Origin: Opitutaceae bacterium | GTDB taxonomy: Bacteria > Verrucomicrobiota > Verrucomicrobiia > Opitutales > Opitutaceae | DNA length: 64,000 bases | Assembly: GCA_028284235.1 (NCBI GenBank) | Contig: JANQSC010000057.1 | Coordinates: forward strand, 20,655 to 84,654 | Reading direction: 5' to 3' | Shown: positions 7,439-18,835 of the stretch, piece after piece | How positions within the stretch are numbered: the stretch's first letter is position 1 | Layout of the letters: each line of letters opens with the position of its first letter | The notes under the pieces: model-generated | Database searches by the model: none | What the model saw: only the letters and a program-made list of their open reading frames with translations | Told to the model about the DNA's origin: nothing | Translations under genes and position numbers: made by a program

Positions 7439-8728
7439 ATGTCAGATCAAAGCCCTCTCACCGCCCTCATCGTCGGCTCCGGCGGACGCGAACACACGCT
7501 CGCCCACGCCTGCCTCAACAGCCCCCTGGTCAATCGAGTCATCGCCGCGCCGGGCAACCCCGGCATCGGTCAGGACTGTGAGTGCGTCAACGTGGCGGCG
7601 GACGATGTCGACGCGCTCGTAGCGCTCGCGGAAAACGAAAACGTCGACCTCGTTGTTGTCGGCCCCGAGGTCCCTCTTTGCCTCGGTCTCGTCGACAAGC
7701 TCGAGGAAAAGGGCATTCTCGCCTACGGTCCGAAAGCGGATGGGGCCCGATTCGAGGGAAGCAAAACCTACACCAAAGAGCTCCTTCTCAAATACAGTAT
7801 TCCAACGGGAGCCGCAGCCTATTTCGACGACGCCCAAGCCGCTGTAGAATACCTGCAAACCGCAAGCTTCCCCATTGTCGTCAAAGCCGACGGGCTCGCC
7901 GCAGGCAAAGGCGTCATAATCGCGGAAGACTTCGAGACCGCCCGCGACACGGTCACAAACATGATCGACGGCGGCGCGTTCGGTTCAAGCGGCGAACGCG
8001 TGCTCATCGAAGAGTGCCTTTTCGGCGAAGAAACCTCCATCCACGCCATCGTCTCCGGCAAAGACTACGTCATCCTCCCCACCAGCCAAGACCACAAGCA
8101 AGTCTTCGAAGGCGACAAAGGCCCCAATACCGGGGGCATGGGCGCCTACTCGCCCGCCGACCTGATCGACAGCGCGATGATGGAGCGAATCGAGCGCGAA
8201 ATCGTCAAGCCAAGCGTCGACGGGATCGCCGCCGAGGGAATCGACTTTCGCGGCACGCTTTTCATCGGGCTCATGATGACCGCCAGCGGACCCAAAGTGC
8301 TCGAGTACAACACGCGATTCGGCGATCCGGAAACGCAAGTTCTCATCACCCGCCTGAAAACCGACCCCGTGGAGATCATGCTCGCCGCCGCCAAAGGAGA
8401 ACTCTCGCAAATCGACGTGCAAGTAAAAGATGAATACGCGATGGTCGTCGTGCTCGCCTCCAACGGTTATCCCAACAGCTATCCAAAAGGCGAGACGATC
8501 ACATTCCCAGACTCTACAGGACCCGGCGAACACATCTTCCACGCGGGCACAACAAACGGCGACAATGGCTCCGTGGTCACCAACGGCGGGCGTGTACTCG
8601 GAGTCACCGCCCTCGGCGCCGACCTCAAAGAAGCTTCCGACAAAGCCTACGCCTTGTGCGACAAAATCGACTTCGCGTCCAAGTACCTACGACGCGACAT
8701 CGGCGCCAAAGAACTCAAGCGGTCTTAA
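7439..8728 (+). CDS. purD: Phosphoribosylamine-glycine ligase (GAR synthetase)
   Basis: 429 residues, standard length. Joins glycine to 5-phosphoribosylamine with ATP in step two of purine synthesis. The N-terminal signature LIVGSGGREHTLAHAC is present; residues ~40-100 carry VVVGPEVPLCLGLVD. The ATP-grasp domain shows FPIVVKADGLAAGKGVIIAE, the LIEECLFGEETSI block and DHKQVFEGDKGPNTGGMGAY. The C-terminal metal-binding phrase LEYNTRFGDPETQVLI completes the family pattern. It stands apart from other pur genes, except that purA and guaB lie elsewhere in the window. Its last 14 bases overlap the 3' end of the convergent methyltransferase gene. Confidence 0.97.
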   Translation: MSDQSPLTALIVGSGGREHTLAHACLNSPLVNRVIAAPGNPGIGQDCECVNVAADDVDALVALAENENVDLVVVGPEVPLCLGLVDKLEEKGILAYGPKADGARFEGSKTYTKELLLKYSIPTGAAAYFDDAQAAVEYLQTASFPIVVKADGLAAGKGVIIAEDFETARDTVTNMIDGGAFGSSGERVLIEECLFGEETSIHAIVSGKDYVILPTSQDHKQVFEGDKGPNTGGMGAYSPADLIDSAMMERIEREIVKPSVDGIAAEGIDFRGTLFIGLMMTASGPKVLEYNTRFGDPETQVLITRLKTDPVEIMLAAAKGELSQIDVQVKDEYAMVVVLASNGYPNSYPKGETITFPDSTGPGEHIFHAGTTNGDNGSVVTNGGRVLGVTALGADLKEASDKAYALCDKIDFASKYLRRDIGAKELKRS

Positions 8729-9560
8729 GCGCCTCCCGCTGGTTCAGTCTGAACAAGAAGAACTCGTACTTCTTGACCGCGCTGAACTGATCCGCGTCGA
8801 GCAGCACGCGCTGCCTCATCGCCTTGTCGTACTTGCGGGCGCCAAACCACTTCACCACCCTCCACAAAAACGGATTTCGGGCCCGGAACTTCTCGGTGAG
8901 AATCTCCGCCCCGAGCAGGATTTTCTCCGCCCAGTCGTCCGCGATCTCCAAAGTCTTGCGGATGTCCTGCGTAATGTCCCGCCGATGGGCGATCTCAAAC
9001 GAGCTTTCCGAAGCCTGCTCCAAGAACTGGTTGTAGTCGTGGCCGCTCTTGGACAGCTCGCCCGCATTCTGATTCAGCACGAAATAGTCGCACACCATTA
9101 AATGGCCACCCGGCTTCAATGCTCTCTGAGCCACCTCGAACACCTTCTCGATCGGGATGTACTGGCAGCTCTCGCTCATGATGATCAAATCGTATCCACC
9201 TTCCAACTCCGCGTCTTCGAACTTGGTAAAGTGAAACGGCGCCGCCACCTTGTCTAAAAAGACGCGCTTCTGGTTTACGTCCGGCGAAAGCCCTTCCACC
9301 TCGTAGCCCGCCGCCTTTAAATTCAAGCAAAGCTCGCCCGTGCCACAGCCGACATCCAAAACTCGCCGCGCGCCCTCGGGAATGCTGTCGATCAAAAAGT
9401 CCTCATAGCGCTTTTGGGCCGTTTTCAGCGACTCCATCGTCAACTCGTCCTCCGGAAGCCACATTCCGTAGTGCAGACGGTCGAGTCCGAGGACATCTTG
9501 GTAGAATCGCAGAGCGCGGTCGTTTTTCGCTTTCTCAGTGGGCGCAGGGGAGGAACTCAT
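8715..9560 (-). CDS. Class I SAM-dependent methyltransferase
   Basis: 281 residues. The SAM-binding motif I is RRVLDVGCGTGELCLNLKAAG (about residues 63-83), motif II gives FHFTKFEDAEL, and GGYDLIIMSESCQYIPIEKV and LKPGGHLMVCDYF are the usual post-I and motif-III segments. An N-terminal helical lead (RALRFYQDVLGLDRLHYGMW) resembles methyltransferases related to cyclopropane/sarcosine-type enzymes that act on small molecules or lipids, but the substrate is not identifiable. No signal peptide. Convergent with purD with a 14-bp overlap; divergent from parE with a 180-bp spacer that is AT-rich and probably holds both promoters. Confidence 0.85.
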   Translation of the reverse strand: MSSSPAPTEKAKNDRALRFYQDVLGLDRLHYGMWLPEDELTMESLKTAQKRYEDFLIDSIPEGARRVLDVGCGTGELCLNLKAAGYEVEGLSPDVNQKRVFLDKVAAPFHFTKFEDAELEGGYDLIIMSESCQYIPIEKVFEVAQRALKPGGHLMVCDYFVLNQNAGELSKSGHDYNQFLEQASESSFEIAHRRDITQDIRKTLEIADDWAEKILLGAEILTEKFRARNPFLWRVVKWFGARKYDKAMRQRVLLDADQFSAVKKYEFFLFRLNQREALKTA

Positions 9561-9740
9561 TTGGGGGGAGGAGTAAAGAAATGTAAGAGCGGGGATCGCC
9601 CGCTACCCAATTGAGAGATAAAATAATGTAAAGAGAAAACGGATCGGAGGCCTCCCCCGGGGGCAATCGCTTCAAGCTCCCGTTTTGCCCACATTCCCGC
9701 TTGATTTCGAGACGCGCTCCCATTCCTATCGACAGCAAAA

Positions 9741-11588
9741 ATGGCAAAGTCGAACTATACCGAATCGAGTATCAAGTCCCTCAGCCCCCGCGAACACATC
9801 CGGCTCCGCCCCGGAATGTACATCGGAAAACTCGGAAACGGAGCCTCCGCCGACGACGGCATCTACGTTCTCCTCAAGGAGATAATCGACAACTCCATCG
9901 ACGAACACTCGAGCGGCTACGGGAAACGAATCGACATCACCATTGGCGACGAGATCGTCGCCGTTCGCGATTTCGGACGCGGCATTCCGCTCGGCAAAGT
10001 CGTCGACTGTGTTTCAAAGATCAATACAGGCGCCAAGTACGACAGCGAGACCTTCCAGAAAAGCGTCGGGCTAAACGGTGTCGGCACCAAAGCCGTCAAC
10101 GCCCTCTCCAGCTACTTCATGGCCGAGTCCTACCGCGAATCGAAAATGAAGCAGGCCTTGTTCGCCCAAGGCGAACTCGAGTCGGAAAGCCGCCAAATGA
10201 AGACCGACGAAAAGGACGGGACCTACGTTGAATTCACGCCCGACAAATCCATCTTCAAGTCCTTTGACTACCGTCTCGAATACGTCGAGACCATGCTCTG
10301 GAACTACGCCTACCTGAACACCGGCCTGACGCTGTCCCTCAACGGAAAGACCTTCCGCTCCGAAAACGGCCTCAAGGATCTCCTCGAAAACAATCTCTCC
10401 GGCGACATCCTCTACCCGATCATCCACCTGAAAGGCGACGACATCGAAATCGCCATGACGCACGGAACGCACTACGGGGAAGACTACTACTCGTTTGTCA
10501 ACGGTCAGCACACCACGATGGGCGGCACCCACCAGGCCGCGTTCCGCGAGGCGATCGTAAAGACCATTCGAGAGTTTTTCAAGAAAGACTACGACGCCGC
10601 CGACATTCGCACGTCCATTGTATCATCTATATCCCTACGCGTGCAAGAGCCCGTGTTCGAAAGCCAAACGAAAACGAAACTTGGCTCCCAGAACATGGGT
10701 CCGAAAAGCCCGACCATACGAAACTACGTCAACAACTTCATCAAGAAGGAGCTCGACCTTCACCTCCACCAATTTCCCGAGACCGCCAAGGCCATTCAGC
10801 AGAAGATCATCGCCAGCGAGAAAGAACGCAAGGAACTCTCCGGCATTCGCAAGCTGGCCCGGGAAAAAGCGAAGAAAGTAAATCTCCACAACAAGAAACT
10901 CCGCGACTGTCGGGCCCATTTCAACACGAAGCACAAGCAAGCCGGCGAATCCACCCTCTTCATCGTCGAAGGCGACTCCGCCGGCGGCTCTATTACCAAA
11001 ACTCGCGACGTCAACACCCAAGCCGTATTCAGTCTGAAAGGGAAACCGCTCAACTCCTACGGGCTCAGCAAGAAAATCGTCTACGAAAACGACGAGTTCA
11101 ACTGCCTGCAAAGCGCCCTCGATATCGAGTCCGGACTCGACACGCTCCGCTACAGCAAAGTCGTCATCGCGACCGACGCCGACGTCGACGGCATGCACAT
11201 CCGCCTGCTGCTGATCTCCTTCTTTCTCCAGTTCTTCCCCGACCTAATCCGCCAAGGGCACTTGTACATCCTGCAAACCCCTCTCTTCCGCGTCCGCACG
11301 AAGAAGAAAACCGTTTACTGCTACACGGAAGCTCAGAAGAACCAGGCGGTCGACGAAATGGGGAAAAGCGTCGAAATCACGCGATTCAAAGGACTCGGCG
11401 AGGCCTCTCCAGAAGAGTTCGCCACATTCATTGGGCCCGATATCCGCTTGGACCCCGTCACCATGAATCACCTACACAACATCGACGAGCTTCTGAGCTT
11501 CTACATGGGCAAAAACACCCCGCAGCGCCAAGGGTTCATTATCGACAACCTCCGCGTAGAAAAAGAGCTGCTGGAAAACGCCTCCTAG
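9741..11588 (+). CDS. parE: DNA topoisomerase IV subunit B (type IIA topoisomerase ATPase subunit)
   Basis: 615 residues. GHKL ATPase domain: [15 protein letters not shown] (metal/ATP Asn), [15 protein letters not shown], and [17 protein letters not shown]. Transducer segment around 220-370. The TOPRIM region has [11 protein letters not shown] (catalytic Glu), and the acidic pair is in [17 protein letters not shown]. It is shorter than GyrB and lacks the large proteobacterial insert, as in the second GyrB/ParE copy of Chlamydiae and Bacteroidetes. It should decatenate sister chromosomes together with the next gene, 24 bp downstream. No Shine-Dalgarno; the ATG at 9741 gives the conserved [17 protein letters not shown] start. 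Confidence 0.93.
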   Translation: MAKSNYTESSIKSLSPREHIRLRPGMYIGKLGNGASADDGIYVLLKEIIDNSIDEHSSGYGKRIDITIGDEIVAVRDFGRGIPLGKVVDCVSKINTGAKYDSETFQKSVGLNGVGTKAVNALSSYFMAESYRESKMKQALFAQGELESESRQMKTDEKDGTYVEFTPDKSIFKSFDYRLEYVETMLWNYAYLNTGLTLSLNGKTFRSENGLKDLLENNLSGDILYPIIHLKGDDIEIAMTHGTHYGEDYYSFVNGQHTTMGGTHQAAFREAIVKTIREFFKKDYDAADIRTSIVSSISLRVQEPVFESQTKTKLGSQNMGPKSPTIRNYVNNFIKKELDLHLHQFPETAKAIQQKIIASEKERKELSGIRKLAREKAKKVNLHNKKLRDCRAHFNTKHKQAGESTLFIVEGDSAGGSITKTRDVNTQAVFSLKGKPLNSYGLSKKIVYENDEFNCLQSALDIESGLDTLRYSKVVIATDADVDGMHIRLLLISFFLQFFPDLIRQGHLYILQTPLFRVRTKKKTVYCYTEAQKNQAVDEMGKSVEITRFKGLGEASPEEFATFIGPDIRLDPVTMNHLHNIDELLSFYMGKNTPQRQGFIIDNLRVEKELLENAS

Positions 11589-11612
11589 CCAAAACGAGTT
11601 TCGTTCCCATAG

Positions 11613-13670
<2,058 letters not shown>

Positions 13671-13903
13671 CCCGCCTAGGCATTACCCTTATAAACGAGC
13701 GACTTCGAGACCTGGATACACCTCCTTGAGCTCGGCAAATATTGCCGCATCCGCCTCTAACTAAGAGAACGCGCCGCTTTTTGTCTGTTTTTCCTCCTCG
13801 TAAAGAGAACTTCACCAATCTTTAACTGTCATAAATCTAACGAGCGCGGCGATTCAGCCGATTAGAAAAGGTGACCCACGCGTCCCACGCTCAGCAATAC
13901 AGA

Positions 13904-13910
13904 GAGGAGG
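13904..13910 (+). promoter_or_regulatory. Strong ribosome binding site (GAGGAGG)
   Basis: GAGGAGG lies 4 nt before the ATG at 13915. It is one of very few near-perfect Shine-Dalgarno sequences in this window and is the main support for the small gene that follows. Confidence 0.75.
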
Positions 13911-13914
13911 AACC

Positions 13915-14151
13915 ATGACAACGTGCATCGACACGCAGCTAACGATTAAAGACCTTGAATCCTACATCAAGGACCAGTTAGAGGATCCTCGATACGCCGG
14001 AATTCGAATCGATCCGATCCTGGATATCATCATCCACTCTAAGAAGCGGCTCGACAACGGCGACTACATGCCACGCGTCGTTTCGGAAGCCATGGTAAGC
14101 CTCGACGAGTACCTGCTCGAACACGCGGGACTCGAAGCCTGTATCATATAA
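13915..14151 (+). CDS. Small acidic protein of unknown function
   Basis: 78 residues, unrecognised. No signal peptide or membrane helix. Predicted mostly helical: an N-terminal helix (TIKDLESYIKDQLED), a hydrophobic strand-like IDPILDIIIHS and a C-terminal helix (SEAMVSLDEYLLEHAGLEA). Reality is supported by the strong ribosome site 4 nt upstream and normal codon use. It stands alone, 244 bp after parC, with an AT-rich upstream stretch that may hold its promoter (nothing convincing could be assigned). A hairpin follows its stop codon directly. The strong translation signal suggests high expression or tight regulation, like that of a small regulatory protein; this is inference. Confidence 0.7.
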   Translation: MTTCIDTQLTIKDLESYIKDQLEDPRYAGIRIDPILDIIIHSKKRLDNGDYMPRVVSEAMVSLDEYLLEHAGLEACII

Positions 14152-14172
14152 TTCGCTACGGATTCGCGAATT
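14150..14172. terminator. Hairpin between convergent genes, candidate bidirectional terminator
   Basis: AATTCGC (14150-14156) pairs perfectly with GCGAATT (14166-14172) around a 9-nt loop. It fills the whole 21-bp gap between the small protein gene and the convergent metalloprotease-like gene. There is no proper T-tract, so efficiency is uncertain. Confidence 0.4.
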
Positions 14173-14874
14173 TCACCAGCCGAGTTCCAGTTGATGCTGA
14201 TCGAGCCATCGCTCGTATTCGCGATAACGCGGGCACGCGTCTTCGACCAACGACCAAAATCGCGGCGAGTGATTCATCTCCTTTAAGTGCGTGAGTTCGT
14301 GGATCAGCACATAGTCCGAAACTTCAGGCGGAACCATCATCAGGCGCCAATTCAGCGAGATCGTTCCCGTCGATGAGCACGACCCCCATCGCGTTTTCTG
14401 ACCTCGGATCGACACTCCGGAATACCGAACGCCCAAACGTTCGCCTAACTCCCGCAATCGAGGCGGCAATTCCGATCGAGCAATCGCCCGCATCCGCTTT
14501 TCTATCGGACGCCTGAGATCAGTCGATTCATCGGCAATAAAAACGACTTCATCCCCAAACCTCAAAACGGGTCGCCCCCAATCTTTAGATACAAGTAGTT
14601 CCACCTGGTCGCCTCGAAACCAGATGCGATCCCCGTGGGAAAGAGACGCATCCGATTGTCGCTCGCGGGCCATTCGCTGCTGCTCCCGCAACCACTCGCA
14701 ATGCTCGTTGGCAAACGAGATCGCCGCTCGCTTCGAACCTCGACGCGGAATCGTCACCTGTATACGGCCCTCGTCGTCCACGCGGGCAATGTAGCGCTTG
14801 GCGTTGGAGCGCCGATGCAAGACGACTTCGTCTTCATCAATCGGGCCCGCCATCTGATCCACGAATGCATCCAT
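14173..14874 (-). CDS. YgjP/WLM-type metal-dependent hydrolase (DUF45, M48-like)
   Basis: 233 residues. The C-terminal half carries the DUF45/YgjP pattern: SIRGQKTRWGSCSSTGTISL, then LMMVPPEVSDYVLIHELTHL with the zinc motif HELTH, a second ligand in MNHSPRFW, and a terminal YRYEYERWL-type helix. The N-terminal half is the beta-rich substrate segment found in YgjP-like proteins. Family members are described as zinc-dependent hydrolases related to SprT/Wss1; E. coli YgjP has been called a UTP pyrophosphatase. The actual reaction here is unknown. Cytoplasmic by sequence. Divergent from the FKBP lipoprotein gene, with 99 bp between starts. Confidence 0.85.
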   Translation of the reverse strand: MDAFVDQMAGPIDEDEVVLHRRSNAKRYIARVDDEGRIQVTIPRRGSKRAAISFANEHCEWLREQQRMARERQSDASLSHGDRIWFRGDQVELLVSKDWGRPVLRFGDEVVFIADESTDLRRPIEKRMRAIARSELPPRLRELGERLGVRYSGVSIRGQKTRWGSCSSTGTISLNWRLMMVPPEVSDYVLIHELTHLKEMNHSPRFWSLVEDACPRYREYERWLDQHQLELGW

Positions 14875-14973
14875 CCTCTCTACAGTGAGGATCTATGCTC
14901 GACAGACTCGAGGCAAGCCATAGGTTTTGCCTTCAAAATTTCAGGTCTATCGAACCCAGAACCAACCCACTTC

Positions 14974-15492
14974 ATGAAGTTCTCGCGAATCGCCGCTCTC
15001 TCCACAATCCCTGCCCTGTTCCTATTCGGTTGCTCGCAGCCCGCCCAGGACAATTCCGAAACGGCTGCGGACACTGAGGCGTTCGAGGCGCCGACCGAAT
15101 CCACCTATTCGGATCCGGAGCTTGCCCGCATCGCCCGAGAATACCCGAACGCAATCCGAACCGCATCCGATTTGCACTACATCATCACCAAAGAAGGCAC
15201 CGGCGACAGCACCCCAAACGCCGGTGATATGGTTTTTGCGCACTACACCGGAACCCTGCTCAATGGAAAGAAGTTCGACAGTTCCCGAGATCGGGGAAGA
15301 CCTCTCCCGTTTCAGGTCGGAATCGGCGATGTCATCAGAGGCTGGGACGAGGCGTTCCTGACGATGAAAAAAGGCGAGCAACGCACTCTCATAATCCCTT
15401 CGAAGCTCGGCTACGGATCAAGTGGAGCCGGAGGCGTTATTCCTCCGAATGCAACGCTGCTATTCGATGTCGAACTGGTAGATTTCAAGTAG
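14974..15492 (+). CDS. FKBP-type peptidyl-prolyl isomerase lipoprotein
   Basis: 172 residues from the ATG at 14974. This start gives a lipoprotein signal peptide with lipobox LFGC (Cys ~20); the same frame is open further upstream but without a signal. An acidic, Thr/Glu-rich linker follows (about 21-50). The FKBP domain occupies ~60-172, with GDMVFAHYTGTLLNGKKFDS, GIGDVIRGWDEAFLTMKKGE, LGYGSSGAGGVIPPNATLLF and FDVELVDFK. The active-site aromatic and Asp residues are in place. It should be a membrane-anchored folding catalyst facing the periplasm. Convergent with the SlyD-type isomerase 25 bp downstream, so two FKBPs lie tail to tail. Confidence 0.92.
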   Translation: MKFSRIAALSTIPALFLFGCSQPAQDNSETAADTEAFEAPTESTYSDPELARIAREYPNAIRTASDLHYIITKEGTGDSTPNAGDMVFAHYTGTLLNGKKFDSSRDRGRPLPFQVGIGDVIRGWDEAFLTMKKGEQRTLIIPSKLGYGSSGAGGVIPPNATLLFDVELVDFK

Positions 15493-15517
15493 AGAACCGA
15501 CACCGCTCGATTACCAA

Positions 15518-16015
15518 CTAGTGGCAACCGCAGCCACCGCCACCACCACCGCAGCAGCCGTCGGCCTGGTGGACATGCCCGTGTGAAATCTCTTCTGGTG
15601 TCGCAGGCCGTTTTTCCACGACTTCCACATCGAAGAACAAATCCTGCCCCGCAAGCGGGTGATTGGCGTCAAGCGTCACTTCGTCCCCGTTGATCTCCAC
15701 TACCTGCACCACAGGCGCATGCTGATCGGCCCCTGCTTGAAAGAAATCGCCCACATTGATTTCATCGGCCGGCAACTGCGAGCGCGACACAGTGTCGATC
15801 TGCGACTCGTCGCGAAAGCCGTAGCCTTTTTCGGGACGAACGATCACCTCGCTCTTATCTCCCTTGGCAAGCGACCCGATACTCTCTTCGAGACCTTCGA
15901 TGATCGCTCCCGAACCCTCCAAATAAGCGAGCGGACGCTCCGGATTCGAACGATCCAGGACTTCCCCCGCCTTGTTTCTTAGCGTGTAATGAAACTCAAC
16001 GACATTCTGAGACAT
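15518..16015 (-). CDS. slyD: SlyD-type FKBP peptidyl-prolyl isomerase with metal-binding tail
   Basis: 165 residues. SlyD architecture: a short FKBP domain (VVEFHYTLRNKAGEVLDRSN ... PLAYLEGSGAIIEGLEESI) interrupted by the 'insert-in-flap' chaperone domain (about 75-130: EKGYGFRDESQIDTVSRSQL and HAPVVQVVEINGDEVTLDAN), then the FKBP end NHPLAGQDLFFDVEVVE. The tail has His and Cys residues, HGHVHQADGCCGGGGGGCGC, a nickel/zinc-binding feature known from E. coli SlyD. Likely a cytoplasmic isomerase and chaperone; a metallochaperone function is inferred from the tail. It is 54 bp upstream of the start of glpK's 3' end, on the same strand. Confidence 0.92.
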   Translation of the reverse strand: MSQNVVEFHYTLRNKAGEVLDRSNPERPLAYLEGSGAIIEGLEESIGSLAKGDKSEVIVRPEKGYGFRDESQIDTVSRSQLPADEINVGDFFQAGADQHAPVVQVVEINGDEVTLDANHPLAGQDLFFDVEVVEKRPATPEEISHGHVHQADGCCGGGGGGCGCH

Positions 16016-16069
16016 GCCGCGTTATCGAACCGTTTCCCCACGAATGCAACCCTCATCGCGCGGACTCGC

Positions 16070-17572
16070 CTACGCCTCGGAAGATCCCGATTCGTAGCCT
16101 CGCACCCGACTCACGCAGTCGCGCCAACGCTTCAACTTCGCTTCTCGCTCAGCCGGCGCGCTCGACGGCTCGTAGCGGGCGCTCTCCGACCAAGCAGCAG
16201 ACAATTCCTCCTTCGAGCGCCAATAACCCACCGCCAAACCCGCCAGATAGGCAGCCCCCAGCGCGGTTGTCTCCGCGATTTGAGAGCAGCGAATGGGAAC
16301 TCCGAGCAAGTCCGCCTGCGTTTGCATGAGAATGCCATTGGCCGACGCCCCGCCGTCCGCTTGCAACGATTCGAGCGTCCGTCCCGAATCGTCCTCCATC
16401 ACGGCCGCAACGTCCGCCACTTGATAGGCGATGCCTTCCAACGCCGCTCGAGCGATATGCGAGCGCGACGCTCCACGCGTCAATCCCAGGATCGCCCCGC
16501 GGGCGTACGGATCCCAGTACGGCGCTCCCAGTCCGGAGAAAGCGGGCACAATCGTCACCCCGCCCGCATCCGGGACTTCGGCCGCCAATGCCTCCACTTC
16601 CGAAGCGGACTCGATGATTTTCAGCTCGTCTCTCAGCCATTGGATTAACGCGCCGCCGATGAAGACGCTCCCCTCCAACGCGTATTCAGTTTTCCCAGCC
16701 ACGCGCCAGGCAACGGTGGACAACAGCTTGTTTTTCGAGACCACTGGGGTCTCGCCCACATTCATCAAGATAAAGCAGCCCGTTCCATACGTGTTCTTCA
16801 CCATTCCCGGCTCGTAGCAAACTTGCCCAAACAGAGCCGCCTGTTGATCCCCCGCGATCCCCGAAATCGGTATCGATATTTTGGTCACATCCAGCGACGA
16901 CTCGGCAAGCTCTCCGCTCGAGTCGACGATTTCGGGGAGGGCCGAACGCGGAATCTCGAACAAATCCAGCAACTCTGGATCCCATTGCAGTGACCGCAAA
17001 TCCATCAAAAGCGTACGACTGGCATTCGACACATCGGTAATGTGCGCCGCGCCGCCCGACAGCTTCCAGGCGAGCCACGTATCCATCGTCCCGAACGCGA
17101 GCCGGTCCGACTTCGCCAATTCCCGCGCCTCTGGATGGGCGTCGAGCAGCCATTTCATCTTCGTGGCCGAAAAGTAGGGGTCCAGCAGCAAGCCCGTTTT
17201 CTCCTGTATCCACGCTTCCCTGCCCTCAGTTTTCAGTTGATCGCAATACTCGGCCGTCCGGCGATCCTGCCAGACAATCGCGTTTGCGAGCGGCGCCCCG
17301 GTCTCCCGGTCCCACATGACAACCGTTTCGCGCTGATTGGTTATCCCGATGGCCGCCACGTCGCTCCAAGAAGCGGAGGCGGCGCTCAGGGCGTCTTCCA
17401 CCGAACGGATCTGGGTCGACCAGATCTTCTCGGCATCATGCTCCACCCATCCGGGCTGGGGAAAAATCTGTTCGAACTCGTGTTGGCCGACGCCCGCGAT
17501 TTGAGAATTCGAATCGAAGAGGATCGCTCGGGAACTCGTAGTGCCCTGGTCTAGGGATAAGATAAAACTCAC
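16070..17572 (-). CDS. glpK: Glycerol kinase
   Basis: 500 residues, standard length. Phosphorylates glycerol to sn-glycerol 3-phosphate. The FGGY-kinase opening LSLDQGTTSSRAILFDSNSQ and the substrate contact TNQRETVVMWDRETGAP are present, as are FSATKMKWLLD, FGTMDTWLAWKLSGG, GDQQAALFGQ, KNTYGTGCFILMN and the C-terminal ATP motif LQADGGASANGILMQTQADL. The start codon is GTG at 17572. No facilitator or glpD gene adjoins; glycerol 3-phosphate would feed pgsA-type phospholipid synthesis further on in the window, but the genes are not in one operon. A 197-bp spacer separates it from the divergent DUF21-CBS gene. Confidence 0.96.
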   Translation of the reverse strand: MSFILSLDQGTTSSRAILFDSNSQIAGVGQHEFEQIFPQPGWVEHDAEKIWSTQIRSVEDALSAASASWSDVAAIGITNQRETVVMWDRETGAPLANAIVWQDRRTAEYCDQLKTEGREAWIQEKTGLLLDPYFSATKMKWLLDAHPEARELAKSDRLAFGTMDTWLAWKLSGGAAHITDVSNASRTLLMDLRSLQWDPELLDLFEIPRSALPEIVDSSGELAESSLDVTKISIPISGIAGDQQAALFGQVCYEPGMVKNTYGTGCFILMNVGETPVVSKNKLLSTVAWRVAGKTEYALEGSVFIGGALIQWLRDELKIIESASEVEALAAEVPDAGGVTIVPAFSGLGAPYWDPYARGAILGLTRGASRSHIARAALEGIAYQVADVAAVMEDDSGRTLESLQADGGASANGILMQTQADLLGVPIRCSQIAETTALGAAYLAGLAVGYWRSKEELSAAWSESARYEPSSAPAEREAKLKRWRDCVSRVRGYESGSSEA

Positions 17573-17769
17573 GCCCGGACGCTAGCAAAGCGACCGGCCC
17601 GAATCAAGCGACGAGAAGCGCGCTTGCCTTTTCCCCTAATTCGAGTAACTCGTTAAAAGTTATCGTAAATGACAAACTATCGAACTCGCCAGGCAATTCG
17701 CCTCGTCCCAAGCCCGATTCGCCCCGCGCAAATCAGTCGACGCGCCGCTAGAGACTCATTCACGCAGCC

Positions 17770-18825
17770 ATGCTTGTAGCGTTTATCGGAGCGGTCGCCT
17801 TCACGATCGGAGCGTCCTTCTACTGCTCCATGATGGAGGCTTTGATTTTGAGCACAACCGTCGCCGAAATCGAGTCCCTCAAGAACAATCGGCCCAAAAA
17901 AGGAGAGCAGCTGGAAAAGCTGAAAGTCGACCTCCCCGACACGATATCCGCGATCCTCACCCTCAACACGATCGCCAATACCGCCGGCACGGCGCTTGTC
18001 AGCGGACTCGCCGTCATCATGTGGGGCAACGCGATTGTCGGCATCATAACCGGCGCAATGACGCTCGGCGTGCTCATCTTCTCCGAAGTGATCCCGAAAA
18101 ACATCGGCGTCCACTACCGCACCCAGCTTCATCCCTGGTCGGTCCGGCCGCTCGTCATACTGAAGTTCTTGATGGCCCCCATCACCTACATGACCAATCT
18201 CTCCGTTCGACTGGTTGTCAAAGAAGAGGCGAGCCAGGATCCCGACGCCGAGGAAAAAGAGATCATCCTTCTCGCTGAAAAAGGAGCCAAGGAAGGAAGC
18301 TTGACCTCCGGCGAATCCGACATGGTCACCAACGCATTGAAACTGGATGACGTTCTCGTCAGCGAGATAATGACTCCGCGCGTCGTCGTGACCGCGCTCG
18401 AGAAGTCGCTTACAGTCGGCGAAGTGTTCTCGCGCTCACCCCATCTTCAGTTCGCCCGAATTCCGATTTACGACGAGGAGCTCGACAACGTGGTCGGGAT
18501 CATCCGACGCCGCGATTTGCTCAAACAAAAAGCCGACGACCACGACGACGTCGCTATTTCGGATATCATGGACGAAGTCCGCTTTGTTCCCGAAACCGTA
18601 ACCGCCTACTCCGCTCTGCAGACCATCCTCAAGTCGCACCAGCAATTGCTCGCGGTCGTCGACGAGTTCGGCTCGCTCGCCGGAGTCGTTACGATGGAGG
18701 ATATCATGGAGTACATACTCGGTCGGGAAATTTTCGAAAAAGACGACGTCGCCATCGACATGCGCGAGCTCGCCCGCAACGAGCACAGCCGCGCCAACGA
18801 TCCTCTAACCCACGAAGAATCCTAG
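17770..18825 (+). CDS. DUF21-CBS membrane protein (CNNM/CorC-HlyC family, short form)
   Basis: 351 residues. The N-terminal ~165 residues form the DUF21/CNNM transmembrane domain, with hydrophobic segments near 1-20, 60-85 and 90-110 and the conserved MTLGVLIFSEVIPKNIGVHY. It continues with ALKLDDVLVSEIMTPRVVV and a pair of CBS domains at ~195-320 (RIPIYDEELDNVVGIIRRRD and LLAVVDEFGSLAGVVTMEDI). The C-terminal CorC_HlyC transporter-associated domain of full-length members (~420+ residues) is absent, so this is the short form. Members are linked to Mg2+/Co2+ efflux and homeostasis. It lies only 10 bp before lgt, so the two are probably cotranscribed. Confidence 0.88.
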   Translation: MLVAFIGAVAFTIGASFYCSMMEALILSTTVAEIESLKNNRPKKGEQLEKLKVDLPDTISAILTLNTIANTAGTALVSGLAVIMWGNAIVGIITGAMTLGVLIFSEVIPKNIGVHYRTQLHPWSVRPLVILKFLMAPITYMTNLSVRLVVKEEASQDPDAEEKEIILLAEKGAKEGSLTSGESDMVTNALKLDDVLVSEIMTPRVVVTALEKSLTVGEVFSRSPHLQFARIPIYDEELDNVVGIIRRRDLLKQKADDHDDVAISDIMDEVRFVPETVTAYSALQTILKSHQQLLAVVDEFGSLAGVVTMEDIMEYILGREIFEKDDVAIDMRELARNEHSRANDPLTHEES

Positions 18826-18835
18826 TACTCGCTTC

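Noticed and set aside
14635..14973. N-terminal extension of the FKBP lipoprotein gene
   Set aside because: The extended frame overlaps the divergent hydrolase gene and removes the lipoprotein signal; the ATG at 14974 is far better.
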